A stretch of 64,000 bases of DNA from Rhizodiscina lignyota (taxonomy: Eukaryota > Ascomycota > Dothideomycetes > Aulographales > Rhizodiscinaceae), in NCBI GenBank assembly GCA_010015805.1, contig ML978123.1:558001-622000 (forward strand). Reading direction: 5' to 3'. The number at the start of each line of letters is the position of its first letter. Position 1 is the stretch's first letter. A program made the translations under genes and the position numbers. This document shows positions 12,360 through 23,562 of the stretch, one piece after another. The notes beneath the pieces are model-generated. The model was not told the DNA's origin and made no database searches. It saw only the letters and a program-made list of their open reading frames with translations.

Positions 12360-14301
12360 CTATGCCTGCCTCACTTCCTGGTCGTGCTCGTGATGTTCAT
12401 GGTGCTCATGATGGCCTGGCATATGTGCATGAGGTGCATGCGCCATATGCACCGCAATATGGTCCGTCATGTACTTCTTGATATCTCCCAAGAACATGCT
12501 ACAGATGATACTCACAGCGCCAAACGCGATCGAGACATAATAGACATAAGGATACGCGTACGCGTACGTCTCCTGGCCTGCGCGCACCAAATTCTGCCAG
12601 ACTTCGTCATTGGGCACGTACGGCAGCTCGCGGATTGTTTGCAGAAGTCCCGCAGACGTGAGCTCGATGATGGTGGTGATTTCCTCGGGGTCCTTGATGC
12701 CGTTCTCGACGCAGGCGCCGGCGAGGATGACCATGGATCCCTTGACGAACCTTTGCGCGAACACGTTGTAGTAGATTGCATAGCCGATGGCACCGCCGAG
12801 CACGCGGATGGAGAGCGTGAGAGCGGCGACGGTGGCGATGAGTTCGTCGGGGCAAATGATTGTTGAGATGATAGACGCCGGAACGACTATGCCGCCAATT
12901 CCAAGGCCGGCGATAGTGATGACGATGTACGAGACCCAGATATTGTCAACCCTCAGAGCGGCCATAGCACCAGCACCTGTACTGATCGTTAGACTCGAAG
13001 AGACTCGACATTGAAGGGAATGTGGCAACTCACCAGCAGTCATAAGGATAGACGAGCCGATCATCAACATGCGAATATGTCCCTTCGTCACACTCAGCAA
13101 CACCAAGACAATGCAAGCGCCGCTGAGGATGGAGAAGCCCAATTCGATATTGCGGATTCCAATTTGCCACGGATCTTGGCCGTAGACGTTGTATGACTGT
13201 GTCGGCCAGAAAAGGAGGACGGAAAAGAAATTAGAGCCAGAGATGAAGGTGATGATGAGAGTCAGCAGGAGAATGCGAGGCTCCTGAAGGATCCGTCCAG
13301 GAAACATTGGCCATTTAGCAAACTTCGTCTCGTAGATAATGAACCCAATGATCATGATGAGGCCAAGTATGAGCGTGACGAGAACGTGAGGGGTGTTCCA
13401 TTTATACTGGTAACCTCCCCATTGGACTGCCATCATGAATAGGAGCAAGCCTCCGATCGAGAGAAAGCCGCCGATATAATCGATTCGGCGCAGCACATCT
13501 CTCCGTGAGAGTTCAGCAGTCATGGTTCTCGGCGGAGGGAAGTAAAAGATCGTGGTGAGTGTCAGGCCCAGGAAAGCCCAAACGCCGCAAACCAGGCCAA
13601 TCCATCTCCAGGAGCCATAATGAGCGATGAGGTTGCCCCAGAGAATCGAAGGGCAGAAGGGCAGGATCGTGAAAATCAGCACCGACACATACATGCCTCG
13701 CTTCTTTGTGGGAGCAAGCTCAGATGTGACGGCGAGAGAGGTCAATTCGTTAATTCCAGCACCGGCTCCGGCGATGACCATGCCGCCAATGAAGACGTTC
13801 ATAGTGTGCGCGGTTGCCGAGACGATGTTTCCAAGAATGAGAAGAATAGCTCCTCCGATGGCCACATACCGACGCCCGAAGAGGTCCGAGAGACTGCCGA
13901 CAAAGGGACAAGTTGCACCCAAGGCAAAGAGATTACCGAGGACATACCACGTCCATCGATCAACTCCTCCCAGGTCACCGTAGACTGTATCCAGATCAGT
14001 ATTGCAAGTCCGCTTTGAGGCATGAGACGTACTGTATGGAGGCACGGCGCCGTAGAGATACAACGGGATTTGTGAGCCTGTCCAGAGAAACGCCATGGCC
14101 ACCAAGGCCATGATTTTACTGAAAGTCATCTGATTTATTTGTTAGCAGCCGGTCAATTTCACAACGGTCAATGCTGACCTTCTCATCGTCAGATTCTTCC
14201 GAGGACGTCTCGACGTCGCTCTTTGCGGTATACTCGACATGACCTGCACCGCCGTTCTTCTCATACTCCGTGATGGTGTCACCGGTCGTGGTGTATGCCA
14301 T
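12360..14301 (-). CDS. MFS transporter of the TRI12/siderophore-drug efflux family
   Basis: A proton-driven membrane transporter of the major facilitator superfamily, TRI12 type (Pfam PF06609), the family that exports trichothecenes or moves siderophores and drugs. Four exons on the minus strand: 14179-14301, 14033-14129, 13034-13984 and 12360-12976, giving 595 residues. Introns are 49, 48 and 57 nt with GT-AG ends; removing the 48-nt one restores the family segment PPYIYGDLGG. The text VGSLSDLFGRRYVAIGG is the MFS loop between helices 2 and 3, and about a dozen hydrophobic helices follow. The ATG at 14301 opens the acidic cytosolic N-terminus before helix 1. The last ~35 residues are unusually rich in histidine (repeats of HEHHEHH), which suggests metal contact, an inference. 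The 48- and 57-nt introns are in frame and stop-free. Substrate unknown; no biosynthetic cluster lies beside it. Confidence 0.9.
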
Positions 14302-15426
14302 GTTTGCAACTGCCAGGAGAAAACTATGAAGCAATTGCTCGTGGGGTGTGACAAGATAACCACTCAAGCGAATCCCGCGATACCGGCAACGTAGGATATC
14401 TTAAGGAAACGACCCTAATTCCAGAACCTTGCGCTGGAAAATGGCTAAATGGATATGTAACTACCGATTGATTGAAACGAGTGGCGAGCTGTGGAGATCT
14501 GGGTACTCCCATGCATTTGGGATATCGGCCGCGAGCGCGCCCGCCTTCACCCAACTCAACGGATAGTGCATTGTGCTAGAGGCTAGCTTTTGCTTGAGGA
14601 CGCCATTGGATGCAACATTGGATCATGAGGCTCTCCTCATTGGGAGGTTGGATTTGAGAATGCGTCTGCAGTTCGCTGATGACAAGGTGACTTACAGGCC
14701 GTTACCCAAGCATTCCTCTTTCCAGGCCATTGATGCGATAAGGCGCTTTCAGTCGCTCTTCTTTCACCCACATTGGCGAATTGAGTGCCTGCAGCCGCAT
14801 GGGAGCAGCCGGGAATCATTCCACTAAGCGTTAGGACATTAGAACTTTTGGTGGGTCTGGGGAGAAGGTGTCGTGGGGATTGTGTGGGAACCTGCTGCTT
14901 CCGCTCCATTTCCGCGCGCTGAATTGCGGGGAAGAAGGCCGCCACACGACACGGGACGGCAAGTACATCTGGAGGCGATGATCTGCCACCTCAAAAGTTG
15001 GAAACATACCGAGGACCAAGGCGAATTGAAGAAATTGACTGGGACCTTGCAGAACTAATTACGAGCCCAGGCTCTCGGTTGAGGTTTGCTTAAGGTTGTC
15101 GGTCAAGCTTCTCCCAGGATACGAGATGGAGGCGCCGAAGCACCTATGACGAGGTCCGAGATTCGCGTACGACAACGCACTTGATGGGACAGGCTCAAAT
15201 CGCAATCCGAAACTCGACCATTGAGGTTATGCTGGTGTCCTATGTGGGTGGTAGTACAGTCGAAAGCTCAGCTGATAGATGCAACGGCACTCACGACTCC
15301 CGTATCCTCTTTAAAATCAATGCTGAAACGTGTCTGAATCTCAAATGCTTTCCCTTAAACTTATGCAACCATTGTAGTTCCCAATACTGCCATGATGCTC
15401 CGAAATATGCCGTGCACCGCCGCCAA
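14302..15426. other. Intergenic, no gene seen
   Basis: About 1.1 kb upstream of the minus-strand transporter and downstream of the minus-strand proline-rich gene. It presumably carries the transporter promoter. Nothing else recognisable was seen. Confidence 0.5.
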
Positions 15427-16122
15427 TCACTTGGATGCCTTCCCATCAATCCACTGCCATGCATCGTGTTCCACCTTCTGCGCGTATTTGCCCACCTCGG
15501 TAGCGGCACTCTTAACTGCACCCCAGACGCTTTCGTTCTTATCGTTCATCGCAGTCGCTTCCAATCGGGCTCTCTCGACCGCGGTTCCATCGGAGGCGTA
15601 CGGATTCTGAACGTATCCAGGAGGATGCTCAAGCGAGTGTCGTTCGTTGTCCGTCGAATCCCGCACTGGCGAGACCGGACTCGCTCCAAAGTCGATCCTT
15701 GTTGGTGACTGCACTTGACCTGTTCGAGGAGGTGGCGGGGCAGAGGACGTAGATTTGGTTGGCGTGTAGTTCGACGATGGTGGCGGGATATTCAACTGTT
15801 CGGGAGGCGGAACAGCTGAAGTCGTCGTAGTGGTAACTGTTGCTGTTACAGAAGGAGTATAGTTTGGATTCGCTCCTGGCATAGGAGGAGCCGGCCCGCC
15901 ATGAGAAGAGGAGGTAGGCGCTGGTCCCGGAATTGGTCGGGCACCTGGCTGTGGCGGCGGGGGGCCAGTGGACTGTGAAGCTGGCTGTGGAATTGTGCGT
16001 GTAGGTGCAGGAACTACATTTGAGGCTGGAACTGATCCAGACTGCCCTTCTGCTTCTGCTGTCTTTGGAGTAACGCCCTCGGGGTGCAAGGGAGCGTCCT
16101 GGAAAGTACGGATTGGTGGCAT
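15427..16122 (-). CDS. Conserved fungal proline-rich hypothetical protein
   Basis: A single-exon 231-residue protein of unknown function. The first ATG in frame is at 16122, with an A at -3. The first ~150 residues are low-complexity and rich in Pro, Ser and Thr, with runs such as PPPPQPG and APPPPRTG. The final ~45 residues (around VWGAVKSAATEVGKYAQKVE, ending in a WQWIDGK segment) look like a folded amphipathic helix of a kind I associate with conserved small Pezizomycotina proteins. No signal peptide or membrane helix is visible. The polyproline runs could bind SH3 or WW partners, an inference only. It is divergent from the EFM4-type gene with about 1 kb between them. Confidence 0.75.
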   Translation of the reverse strand: MPPIRTFQDAPLHPEGVTPKTAEAEGQSGSVPASNVVPAPTRTIPQPASQSTGPPPPQPGARPIPGPAPTSSSHGGPAPPMPGANPNYTPSVTATVTTTTTSAVPPPEQLNIPPPSSNYTPTKSTSSAPPPPRTGQVQSPTRIDFGASPVSPVRDSTDNERHSLEHPPGYVQNPYASDGTAVERARLEATAMNDKNESVWGAVKSAATEVGKYAQKVEHDAWQWIDGKASK

Positions 16123-17121
16123 TGTGAAGGTCGTTATGTTCAATTGAGCTTTGTCGTGATTGCTTGAGGCAGTAAGAGTGAAAGAAAGGTTGAATGAGTC
16201 CTACCTAAGGGTGATACGATGTTCTAGCATTTCGTCGAAGCGCGCGTCTGCCTTGCTTTGAGTGACGTACGTGAGGGTGGCCGAAAGGAAGGACAAACTG
16301 TCCTGAATGACGGCAGGGGTGATGGATCGGGAGGGCCTAAAATGGCTTAGCGAGTCTTGAAAACGTCACCGCCGCGAAGCACAGTTCCACATTTCACATT
16401 CCTGTGCACCGATGAACTATCATCTTCCAGCTAAGATACCGTGGATACCTCGCCTATGCAGGAGCTGGAACAGATCGGTTACAAAACGCCTGCAGCTTGA
16501 GCTACACTGTTTCATCTACGATGGAACTTGCAAAAGCGGCAAGGCGAGGGATCGATACGATGCTCTAGATTCCGATGAGGACGCGTGTAACTTTTCATTC
16601 TCTGGACAGCTATTTTGGCATCGAAAAGGGCAGATATTGGAGCATTGGGAGGTTTTGTACATAGGAGAAAGATGCTATAATTGATTATTGGAGTTCAGTT
16701 CGATATGTTCTCTAGCTCGAAATTGGAGAACTCTGGTTTCTTTTAGATCTACATCTATTTTAATCCGTGGTGTCGTATTGTACGTATTCTTTAGACTTGC
16801 ACGGAAATTGTAGATGGAATAAATGGATAAATGCATGATTATTCGATTAAGCTATGTACTTGTCTCGAATCTCAAGCCCCGAAGGGGAGCGGCTCTTGTG
16901 TGAGATCCTGAAGGCACAGTCTGCCGTTGGCTTGAAAAATTAACACAGTTCATATTCAGAGAGAAGCTCTTGCGATAAAAGTTACTGATTTGTTTACAAG
17001 TGAGCTCAAAACGGAAGTAGTGATGCAAGCCCCGCCAAGCCCCTTTTGAAATTTATATAGCCCCACCTCCACCTCCCTCTCAAGCCCTTTCTCTCTCGCC
17101 TTGAACTCTCTCCCAAACACA
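16123..17121. other. Divergent intergenic/promoter region
   Basis: About 1 kb between the start of the proline-rich gene (minus) and the EFM4-type gene (plus). It must hold both promoters. Apart from the TATA element near 17054 nothing specific was recognised. Confidence 0.5.
17054..17059 (+). promoter_or_regulatory. TATA element of the EFM4-type gene
   Basis: TATATA lies 63 bases upstream of the ATG at 17122 and is followed by a CT-rich stretch up to the start codon, the usual layout of a compact fungal core promoter. Confidence 0.45.
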
Positions 17122-18058
17122 ATGGCACCGGGAGAATCATCCGGATTGCCAAACCACCTGGCTCCAAGCCACCTAGGCGAAAAGTGGTAGTGCGTAAGCC
17201 GTCCTGAATATTCTTAACCAACCTTCGTACCCGCCAATCCATTCGTGCTAACATCACACACCGCAACACAGCTGGGACCACCAGTACCAGAATGACCTCA
17301 TCAACCACCAAGTGAGCGCCACCTCCACCGTCGAAGAGCCCGACGAAGGCACGGTCTGGTTCTCCGACGCCAACGCCGAGCGCAAGGTCCTGGAGTTTCT
17401 GCGCACGCTCGACGATGCCGGCGAGCTGCACAAGATGCGGGCGCGCACGGGCCGGCGCGGCGAGGAGAACCTAGCGACGAGTTTTCTGGACCTGGGCACG
17501 GGGAATGGGCACATGCTGTTCGAGCTGCGGGAAGGGGAGTGGCAGGGCCGGATGGTCGGCGTCGACTATAGCCGGCTCAGCGTGGAGCTGTGCCAGGCGA
17601 TCCTGCAGCGGCGCCTGGACGAGCGCGAGGCGGCGAAAGAGGAGTTGACGGAGGAGGGGGAGGACCACGAAGACTACCTGACCGACTACGAGGACATCTG
17701 GTTTGAGCAGTACGATATCATGAAGCCGGACGATCGGCCAGAGTGCTTTCCCGCAGACGGATTCAATGTCGTGCTGGATAAGGGAACGTTTGACGCCATC
17801 TCGCTGTCTGATGAGAAGAGCCGCGACGGGAAGAGGATCGCAGAGAGGTATCCCGGGTGTATCGAGCCACTAGTCAAGGACGGCGGACTGTTTATCGTTA
17901 CGAGCTGCAACTGGACTTGCGACGAAGTGCGTTCATGGTTTGAGAACAGGGCAGGGAGCAAGTTGAAGTTTCGCCAGGCCCTCAACTACCCTACCTTCCA
18001 GTTCGGTGGGCAGAGTGGCTCGAAAGTGTGCACAGTTGTCTTCGACAAGACACCTTGA
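17122..18058 (+). CDS. eEF1A lysine methyltransferase, EFM4/METTL10 type
   Basis: A SAM-dependent class I methyltransferase of the EFM4 (yeast) / METTL10 (EEF1AKMT2, human) family, which methylates a lysine of elongation factor eEF1A in the cytosol. Two exons, 17122-17189 and 17272-18058, separated by an 82-nt GT-AG intron with a GTGCTAAC branch site; 284 residues. Splicing creates the family N-terminus LGEKWYWDHQY, which supports the first exon. The SAM-binding loop DLGTGNG lies around residues 96-102, a second acidic strand follows in VGVDYS, and VVLDKGTFDAISL is the family's motif near the active site. There is an acidic insert (EELTEEGEDHEDY) between motifs. A TATA element and CT-rich leader lie just upstream. 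It converges with the Zn2Cys6 gene downstream. Confidence 0.9.
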
Positions 18059-18424
18059 GCGCTGGAGCACTTCTAGGCGGTTCATCCGTTGCTATTAATT
18101 TCACAGAGGCGGCGAACGGATTGCGAGTTGCGGGTTGTCATGCAGAAAGGCTTCAAGCAATATGGATAGGCTGTAAAATCCAGAAGTAGATACAGTGGAA
18201 GCCAAAAGAGACAGAACGCTCGCGGAAGAACCATCGCGGCATAGGATATAGTCAGAAATCGATACCCGAATTGCTCCATATCCGTCATTATATCCAGCCG
18301 ACATAAGCCAACATTCCCCCAGTTCCCAGTTCCCTTTGAATCTTGAAGCGACGAGACCCAGCCAGACCCTCCTGTGCCGACTTGTCCACAACACCTGAAC
18401 TCCGCCAGCGCCATCAGCACGCAA
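18059..18424. other. Convergent 3'-end spacer
   Basis: 366 bases between the stop codons of two convergent genes. It should contain both 3' UTRs and polyadenylation sites. No other feature seen. Confidence 0.5.
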
Positions 18425-19925
18425 CTACCGCTGGCCTTCGTGGACCACTCTCATTGGCAAACCCATCGTCCTCTTCCACCGCTCTGGTAATGACTCCCAG
18501 ATCGCTCTTACTTCGAGCCTTCCCGCGTCACCCACCCACCACACGTCCTCAACAGCCTTTGCCGCCGCGAAGAAGTGCGCCAGTATGACCATCGCCCTCG
18601 GTCTGCCCTCCTGCACCAGGTCGATGAATCGCTGGGGTAACATCGCCGGAAAGCCCATTAGTCTCCGGCAGATGGTGAGCGGTGGCTCCCTCGCCTCGAT
18701 GGCGCCGTGGATGACGCCGATATGAGCCAACGCCTCCTCGTAGGCGCCACGGATGTCGCGGTCCCATAATTCCTCGACCATTGGGCCTGGATCGTTGAAG
18801 GACGTTTCCACAATGCCGTGTACAGCCGCATCCGGACCGAGAAGGTAGGCGGAGGCGTCGGCAAAGTCACGCGGGTATGGCAAATGGCCGTTTGCTGTCG
18901 GAATACTGGGGTACAGAGGCGTATCGAGATACTGTGGCGCGGCCTTGATAATGACAGTGCTTTTTGAGCGTGTGCAGTCCTTGATCCACGACCAGGCTTC
19001 CCGGAAGGTCTGGCCAGCTCCATGACTGATCATCAAGCGCTGAGGCAACGACGAGAACGGCGTATGGTCCATGCTGTTGCGGTAGCTGCCAGCGGTGATG
19101 GATGTCTCCGGAACGTAGCTAGTACCCAGGTTCCGGAAGGTCAGGACGGAGATTAGGATACAGGTGAGGCAAACGGGATCCGCGTTGGCGGCGTTGAGCA
19201 CGGAGATTGCGGCGTTGTGATGCCGGAGGGAGAGAACGAGGTAGCGTCGCGCGGTCGTGGTGTGTTTCGCCGCATTGTGCGGTTCGAGGATCGATAGATG
19301 GAAAGCCGAGAGGGACAGAATGGCGTAGAGTAGCGGCGGATGCTCCAGCGCAAGCGGGACGACGGAAACAGCCCAGCTGTCGCGGACAATGGCCTGATCG
19401 GCTCCCGGCAGAGTGAGTGTCGTCGCTGTCGTCCAGGTATGGAGAAGTTTTAATTCTTCGAGTCGTCGGCCGCGTGACTCCGCCGGCTCGAGGTGGTTGA
19501 TGTGGAAAGCGTCGTCACGGCCATTGCTTATGGAGGCCGTCGATTGCGTCCTGAACGACATTGGGCCATCCTGGGCGGTGTTTGCGAATACACACGGCAC
19601 TTCATGGCGCTCGCAGCCACCGCAAACGGGGTGTTTCTCATCGCACTGTCGGTTGTCAGATAGGGCTGAAGGCAAAAACGTGCTGAGGACGAAGTGATTT
19701 CCATGCACCCAATTTTGCGACGACGACGACAGAAACGGACGGATGGCAGAACAAATCGCGACAAGATTGTTTTCGAAATGTTGAATATGAATTACAGTCG
19801 CTCATATGATCAGAAAGAGGCGCACGACATACCTTTACTCTGCGCTGCTTGCATCTTAAGCAGCCCGTCTTCGATTTCTTGTGATTCAAGCGCGGCGGCC
19901 TTCTCTTCGTCGGCGGCGCATTCAT
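18425..19925 (-). CDS. Zn2Cys6 transcription factor (437 aa)
   Basis: A fungal binuclear zinc cluster regulator that would bind DNA in the nucleus. Exon 1 (19833-19925) encodes a basic leader and the first two cysteines; a 187-nt GT-AG intron splits the cluster; exon 2 is 18425-19645. The joined motif has Cys at residues 22, 25, 32, 39, 42 and 49, a perfect C-x2-C-x6-C-x6-C-x2-C-x6-C. The ATG at 19925 gives a short N-terminus and is preferred. The rest is the helical regulatory region of small C6 proteins: a stretch near ALEHPPLLYAILSLSAFHLS and a C-terminal part with FFAAAKAVEDVWW, both typical of this family. Target genes are unknown. An additional small intron between residues ~190 and 230 cannot be excluded, because that stretch is less family-like. 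Confidence 0.85.
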
Positions 19926-21916
19926 CGTGGTGGTCGCTGGATGCTCGCTTTCGTGAAGCAGGCCTCGGTGGATAGGGAGTAAGCTGATCCGTGGAGGCTG
20001 CCCGCTATGGGTTCCTGGAGTATGTAACTGATCTCGGTCTCGGTCTCGCAAAGCGGTCGCAGGCAGTACGGGAAGGAGGGGACGTCGCGACCGCGGCGCA
20101 AAAAGCTCAGGAAAACTGGACGGCCGCGCGGTCGCAGACAGGGCGGCGGCGGCGTCAATGGCAGCAGCGCGCTCGAGGGGAGAGCAGGCCGGCTGTGAGA
20201 CGTGTGATATGACGGCGGAAGCAGTGCTGGGAGCGGGCGTGAGGGTGATTGTTCGATGCAGGAAGAGCTGGTGCTAGTGATGAAAAGAAGAGGTGCGCGA
20301 CGGCACACAGCGCGAGCCCGTATTCCCGCGCCTCTCGTCCAACCACACCCCGGCCCGCGCCAAAGCAACCAACCCGCCCCCACGGGCGTGCAGCCGCCAA
20401 AGAGCCCCCCAAATGGCCATATATCCGCATCTATAGCTGCCCATCTCTCCTATCCCCTCCGTCGTGCCAGCGACTGTCGCGTTGTGCTCTGGTGGCGCTG
20501 TACTTGTCGCTGAAAAGTCGCGCAACTCAAATATCAACGACACAGCAGCGACAGCCACCGCGCTGCTTCCATAATCACCTGTCAGCATCCGGTAAGACTT
20601 GCGTGCCCGACATTGGCTGGACTACTCCGCCTTGTCGATTCATGTTCGCGCCCTCTTCACTTGCAAATCGCCCCTCTTGACATTCATCTCCTCTTCAGCT
20701 GCCCGAGAAGTCATGATGCGCATCTCGATTCTCAGCAGTGCGATTGCTGCTTGGGATCTACGTCGTCGCTCTCTTTTCCAGTCCCGCTCTAAAGGCTGAC
20801 TGTAGCGGCCCGTCGCTGAACGATTGGGCCAGGGCGGGACAACAACGTCCTTGGAGGCTTTAGTCGACCACAGTAATTCTCCGGTCCAACGGTCGCCGCA
20901 CTGCTCCAAACGGTCGCTTTCGGCAATTGCTGTCAGGGCTCATCAAAAGTCCGTTGTCCAGTTCCGTAAGATCAGTCCTCTCGCCGACTGCTTCGACTGC
21001 TCTGCTTTCCCCAGATCGCCCTTATCACGGTCCCACAGCCCTAAGGACGCCGTGCTGTGGGGAACGGGGCGACTCCAACGTACGATCGAGTCCGGTGATT
21101 CTTCAGTGGCGTGAGTCTAGAACCGCTAGCTTCTTTGATAGTAGCACTTGGTCTGTTGCATTGTATTATGTCTATCGCTATTTTACCTAATTAGGGATAC
21201 GCTCAGGCAGTGACCCAGCTGTCCTAAGCTGCTGCTATTGTTTTCGATTGATTGATACCTCAAGCCTTGCAGAGGCTGCCGTGCATCGTAGGATTCGTGT
21301 GCCCAGGTTTGAATTGGCATTCAGTTGCCATGGCGGCGAGTCTTTCAGTTTATCGCTGGACCCTGATGTCAGCAGAGGAGACTAGTTTGTTTTCAGGATG
21401 GGACGGACGCCACATGCCACGTCCTTTCTAGAACGGCTATGTGGCAAGAGGCTCAAGAGGCTCAAAATCAAATCTTCCCTGGTTCCTGGCTGGTCTCGGA
21501 TCTACACGAGTCGATCATATCTTGTCAGCGTGGAGACACCTGGTGATGTCTAGCATCGGAATGGATCCGGCAAGAGATACGAGAATGTTTCATCGGATGG
21601 AACTTCTGGAAGGCCCGATCCCCGGAAACTCGCTTTAGTCTCTCCATGGGGCTCCAACTTGCAGGTCAGATCAAAACCTCGACGCATCGTCTTCTTGATT
21701 TTAACATTGTTACTTCTAGCAAGAAAGGGTATTGAATCGACACAGTTGCTTCACAGTTGCAAATAGCAAATAATGCCCGGAATGATCCTGACAGATCATC
21801 GGAATCGGAAATGCATACGCTCCAAATGAGATGAGCCATTAAACAGCCATGGACAGTAAGAAATTCCGAGGCTCACGTAGCAGTCCATTTAGCCGCAAAT
21901 ACTTCTCAAACCCCTT
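19926..21916. other. Intergenic, 2 kb
   Basis: Lies between the start of the Zn2Cys6 gene (minus) and the stop of the Whi5-like gene (minus). The first ~500 bases are GC-rich and pyrimidine/purine skewed and probably contain the promoter and leader of the Zn2Cys6 gene. No coding sequence was supported. Confidence 0.45.
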
Positions 21917-23124
21917 CTAGCGAGCTCTCATCAACTCCAAGAGTCCACTTGCCGCCCGACCCTTGACGACACTGCTCGTAAGATTCTCTTCGGATCCCAC
22001 CTCGATAACACGACTCGCCATTGGCGTCACGTGAGCTCTCGCTTTCACAGGACTTGAGACACGCGTCGTCGGTAGCGAGTGTTCCCGAACAGAAAGGTCC
22101 TTGCGTGGACTAGCACTTCCAGATGGAGGAGAAGAAGTGATGTCTGCGACACGCGAATTGATGAATCGTGAGGAGTATGCGGTTGGGCGAAGGATGGGCG
22201 CAGGTAGGAGACCAAGAGACCTCGATTTAGACTGTTCCACGCGCTTGGCGCTCGGGATAGAGACGGGTTTGACGGACAGAGCTGCAGAGTTATTTGGCTC
22301 TGCTGGTGGGATCGTTTCGCCTGTTGGATCCGAGGGCTTGTTGTCGACAACCTTAAGATGCGACAGAGGCACGTCGGTCTGATTTGTGCGTACTTTGTAC
22401 ATCGCTACGCGTAATCGCAGGCGAAGGAGCTCGACCTGCGACTTCAAGTTTGTCTCGACGACTTCGACGTGGTGATCTGCCGGCGGTGAGAGCGAAGGCC
22501 GCTGTGACTTGTCCGATGCATTGGAAGGATCATAATCAATCAGGGAAGAGAATGACCCTTTAACTGCTGTAGCCTCTAGAGAAGGTCTAAGGCCCGATCC
22601 TGTCGGTGATGGCTCTGGCTCTGGTGTATTCTCTTCCGTGGTGGACCCATCCGAAGGAACATGGAGCGACAACGGAGGCTGGAATATGTTGTTAGACCAT
22701 GTCTTTGCAGTAACCAGTGCTTTTACTGGAAGCTGACCTGAACTGTTGTGTCTTGTGTTACCCAAAGAGAGGTACGCTCTCCTGCAGTCCAGGACTCTGT
22801 CCTGCGTCTCTTCTTGAAAGCTACTGCCGTGATAGCAGTATCCAGTGGCCGCTTCTTGCCCTCAGTCCAACGCGTCTTTGCCTCTTCCTCCAGTCTGTGC
22901 TTCTCACTCAAGATATCCGCTGGCGTGACTGGTCCTGCTTTCTTCAGAGGGCTCGTAGCAGTAGGTGTTTTGACGATATCGTCGCGTGCAATAACGGGCG
23001 ATGCACGCGCGTTTGGCGTCAGTTCGCCCAAGACGCGTCGGACGGGTGACTTCATTGGAGACTGAGGAGCCATGCTTGATTGTCTAGGAGAAATGTAAAG
23101 CGCGTGTGGAGGGTTGGACGACAT
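21917..23124 (-). CDS. Whi5/Nrm1-like G1/S transcription repressor
   Basis: Two exons, 22738-23124 and 21917-22678, joined across a 59-nt intron (GTCAGC, TCTAAC, CCAG), give 382 residues. Around residues 214-237 sits LRLRLRVAMYKVRTNQ followed by a short conserved tail. This matches the GTB motif of the Whi5/Nrm1 family (Pfam PF08528), which docks on SBF/MBF transcription complexes and holds them off until CDK phosphorylation. The rest is disordered and full of Ser-Pro/Thr-Pro sites (SPMKSPVRR near the N-terminus, TPEPEPSP in the middle), as expected for a CDK target. A KKRRR cluster near residue 110 could be a nuclear signal. The gene shares a 438-bp divergent promoter with the methyltransferase to its right. 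The sequence cannot tell Whi5 from Nrm1. Confidence 0.8.
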
Positions 23125-23562
23125 GTTAGTATGTTTGGATTGTTGTTTTGATAGAGCTCAGGATTGCCCTAAACAACGCGATTGGATCTGGGATACTCGA
23201 ACAATTGAGTGGCGGAAGCTCACTCGAAAGAACAGACACGGCTGGGAGCGAGACCAGCTACAGATACTCGAGTACAAATGTCGCGTTGAGGAGGAAGAAA
23301 ACAGTCGCGAACGGACGGTATACAAATGTCGATGTGCTAATGCGGGATCGTGAAGTGCACGGTCTCAATAGCATGCTGCAGGGTCCACAATACGGGGAGC
23401 CATAAGTGAAATTGTGGCCTTTCAGTTGTGGTCTCCCGCACTATCGAAATTGTTAACAACAGGCAGGCAAGGCGATTGCTCCCGTCTCTTCCCCACATCA
23501 CCAAGTTGACCTATCCATTGCGTTCTCCGTAGAGTCTCTGTGTTTCCTCAACCAGAAGGCTG
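23125..23562. promoter_or_regulatory. Divergent promoter between Whi5-like gene and methyltransferase
   Basis: 438 bases separate two start codons pointing away from each other, so both promoters must lie here. I could not pick out MCB/SCB-type sites with confidence. Confidence 0.4.

Noticed and set aside
15291-15708. Plus-strand 175-codon frame (from 15181) and 76-codon minus-strand frame near the proline-rich gene
   Set aside because: They overlap the 3' half of the better-supported minus-strand gene and show no domain.
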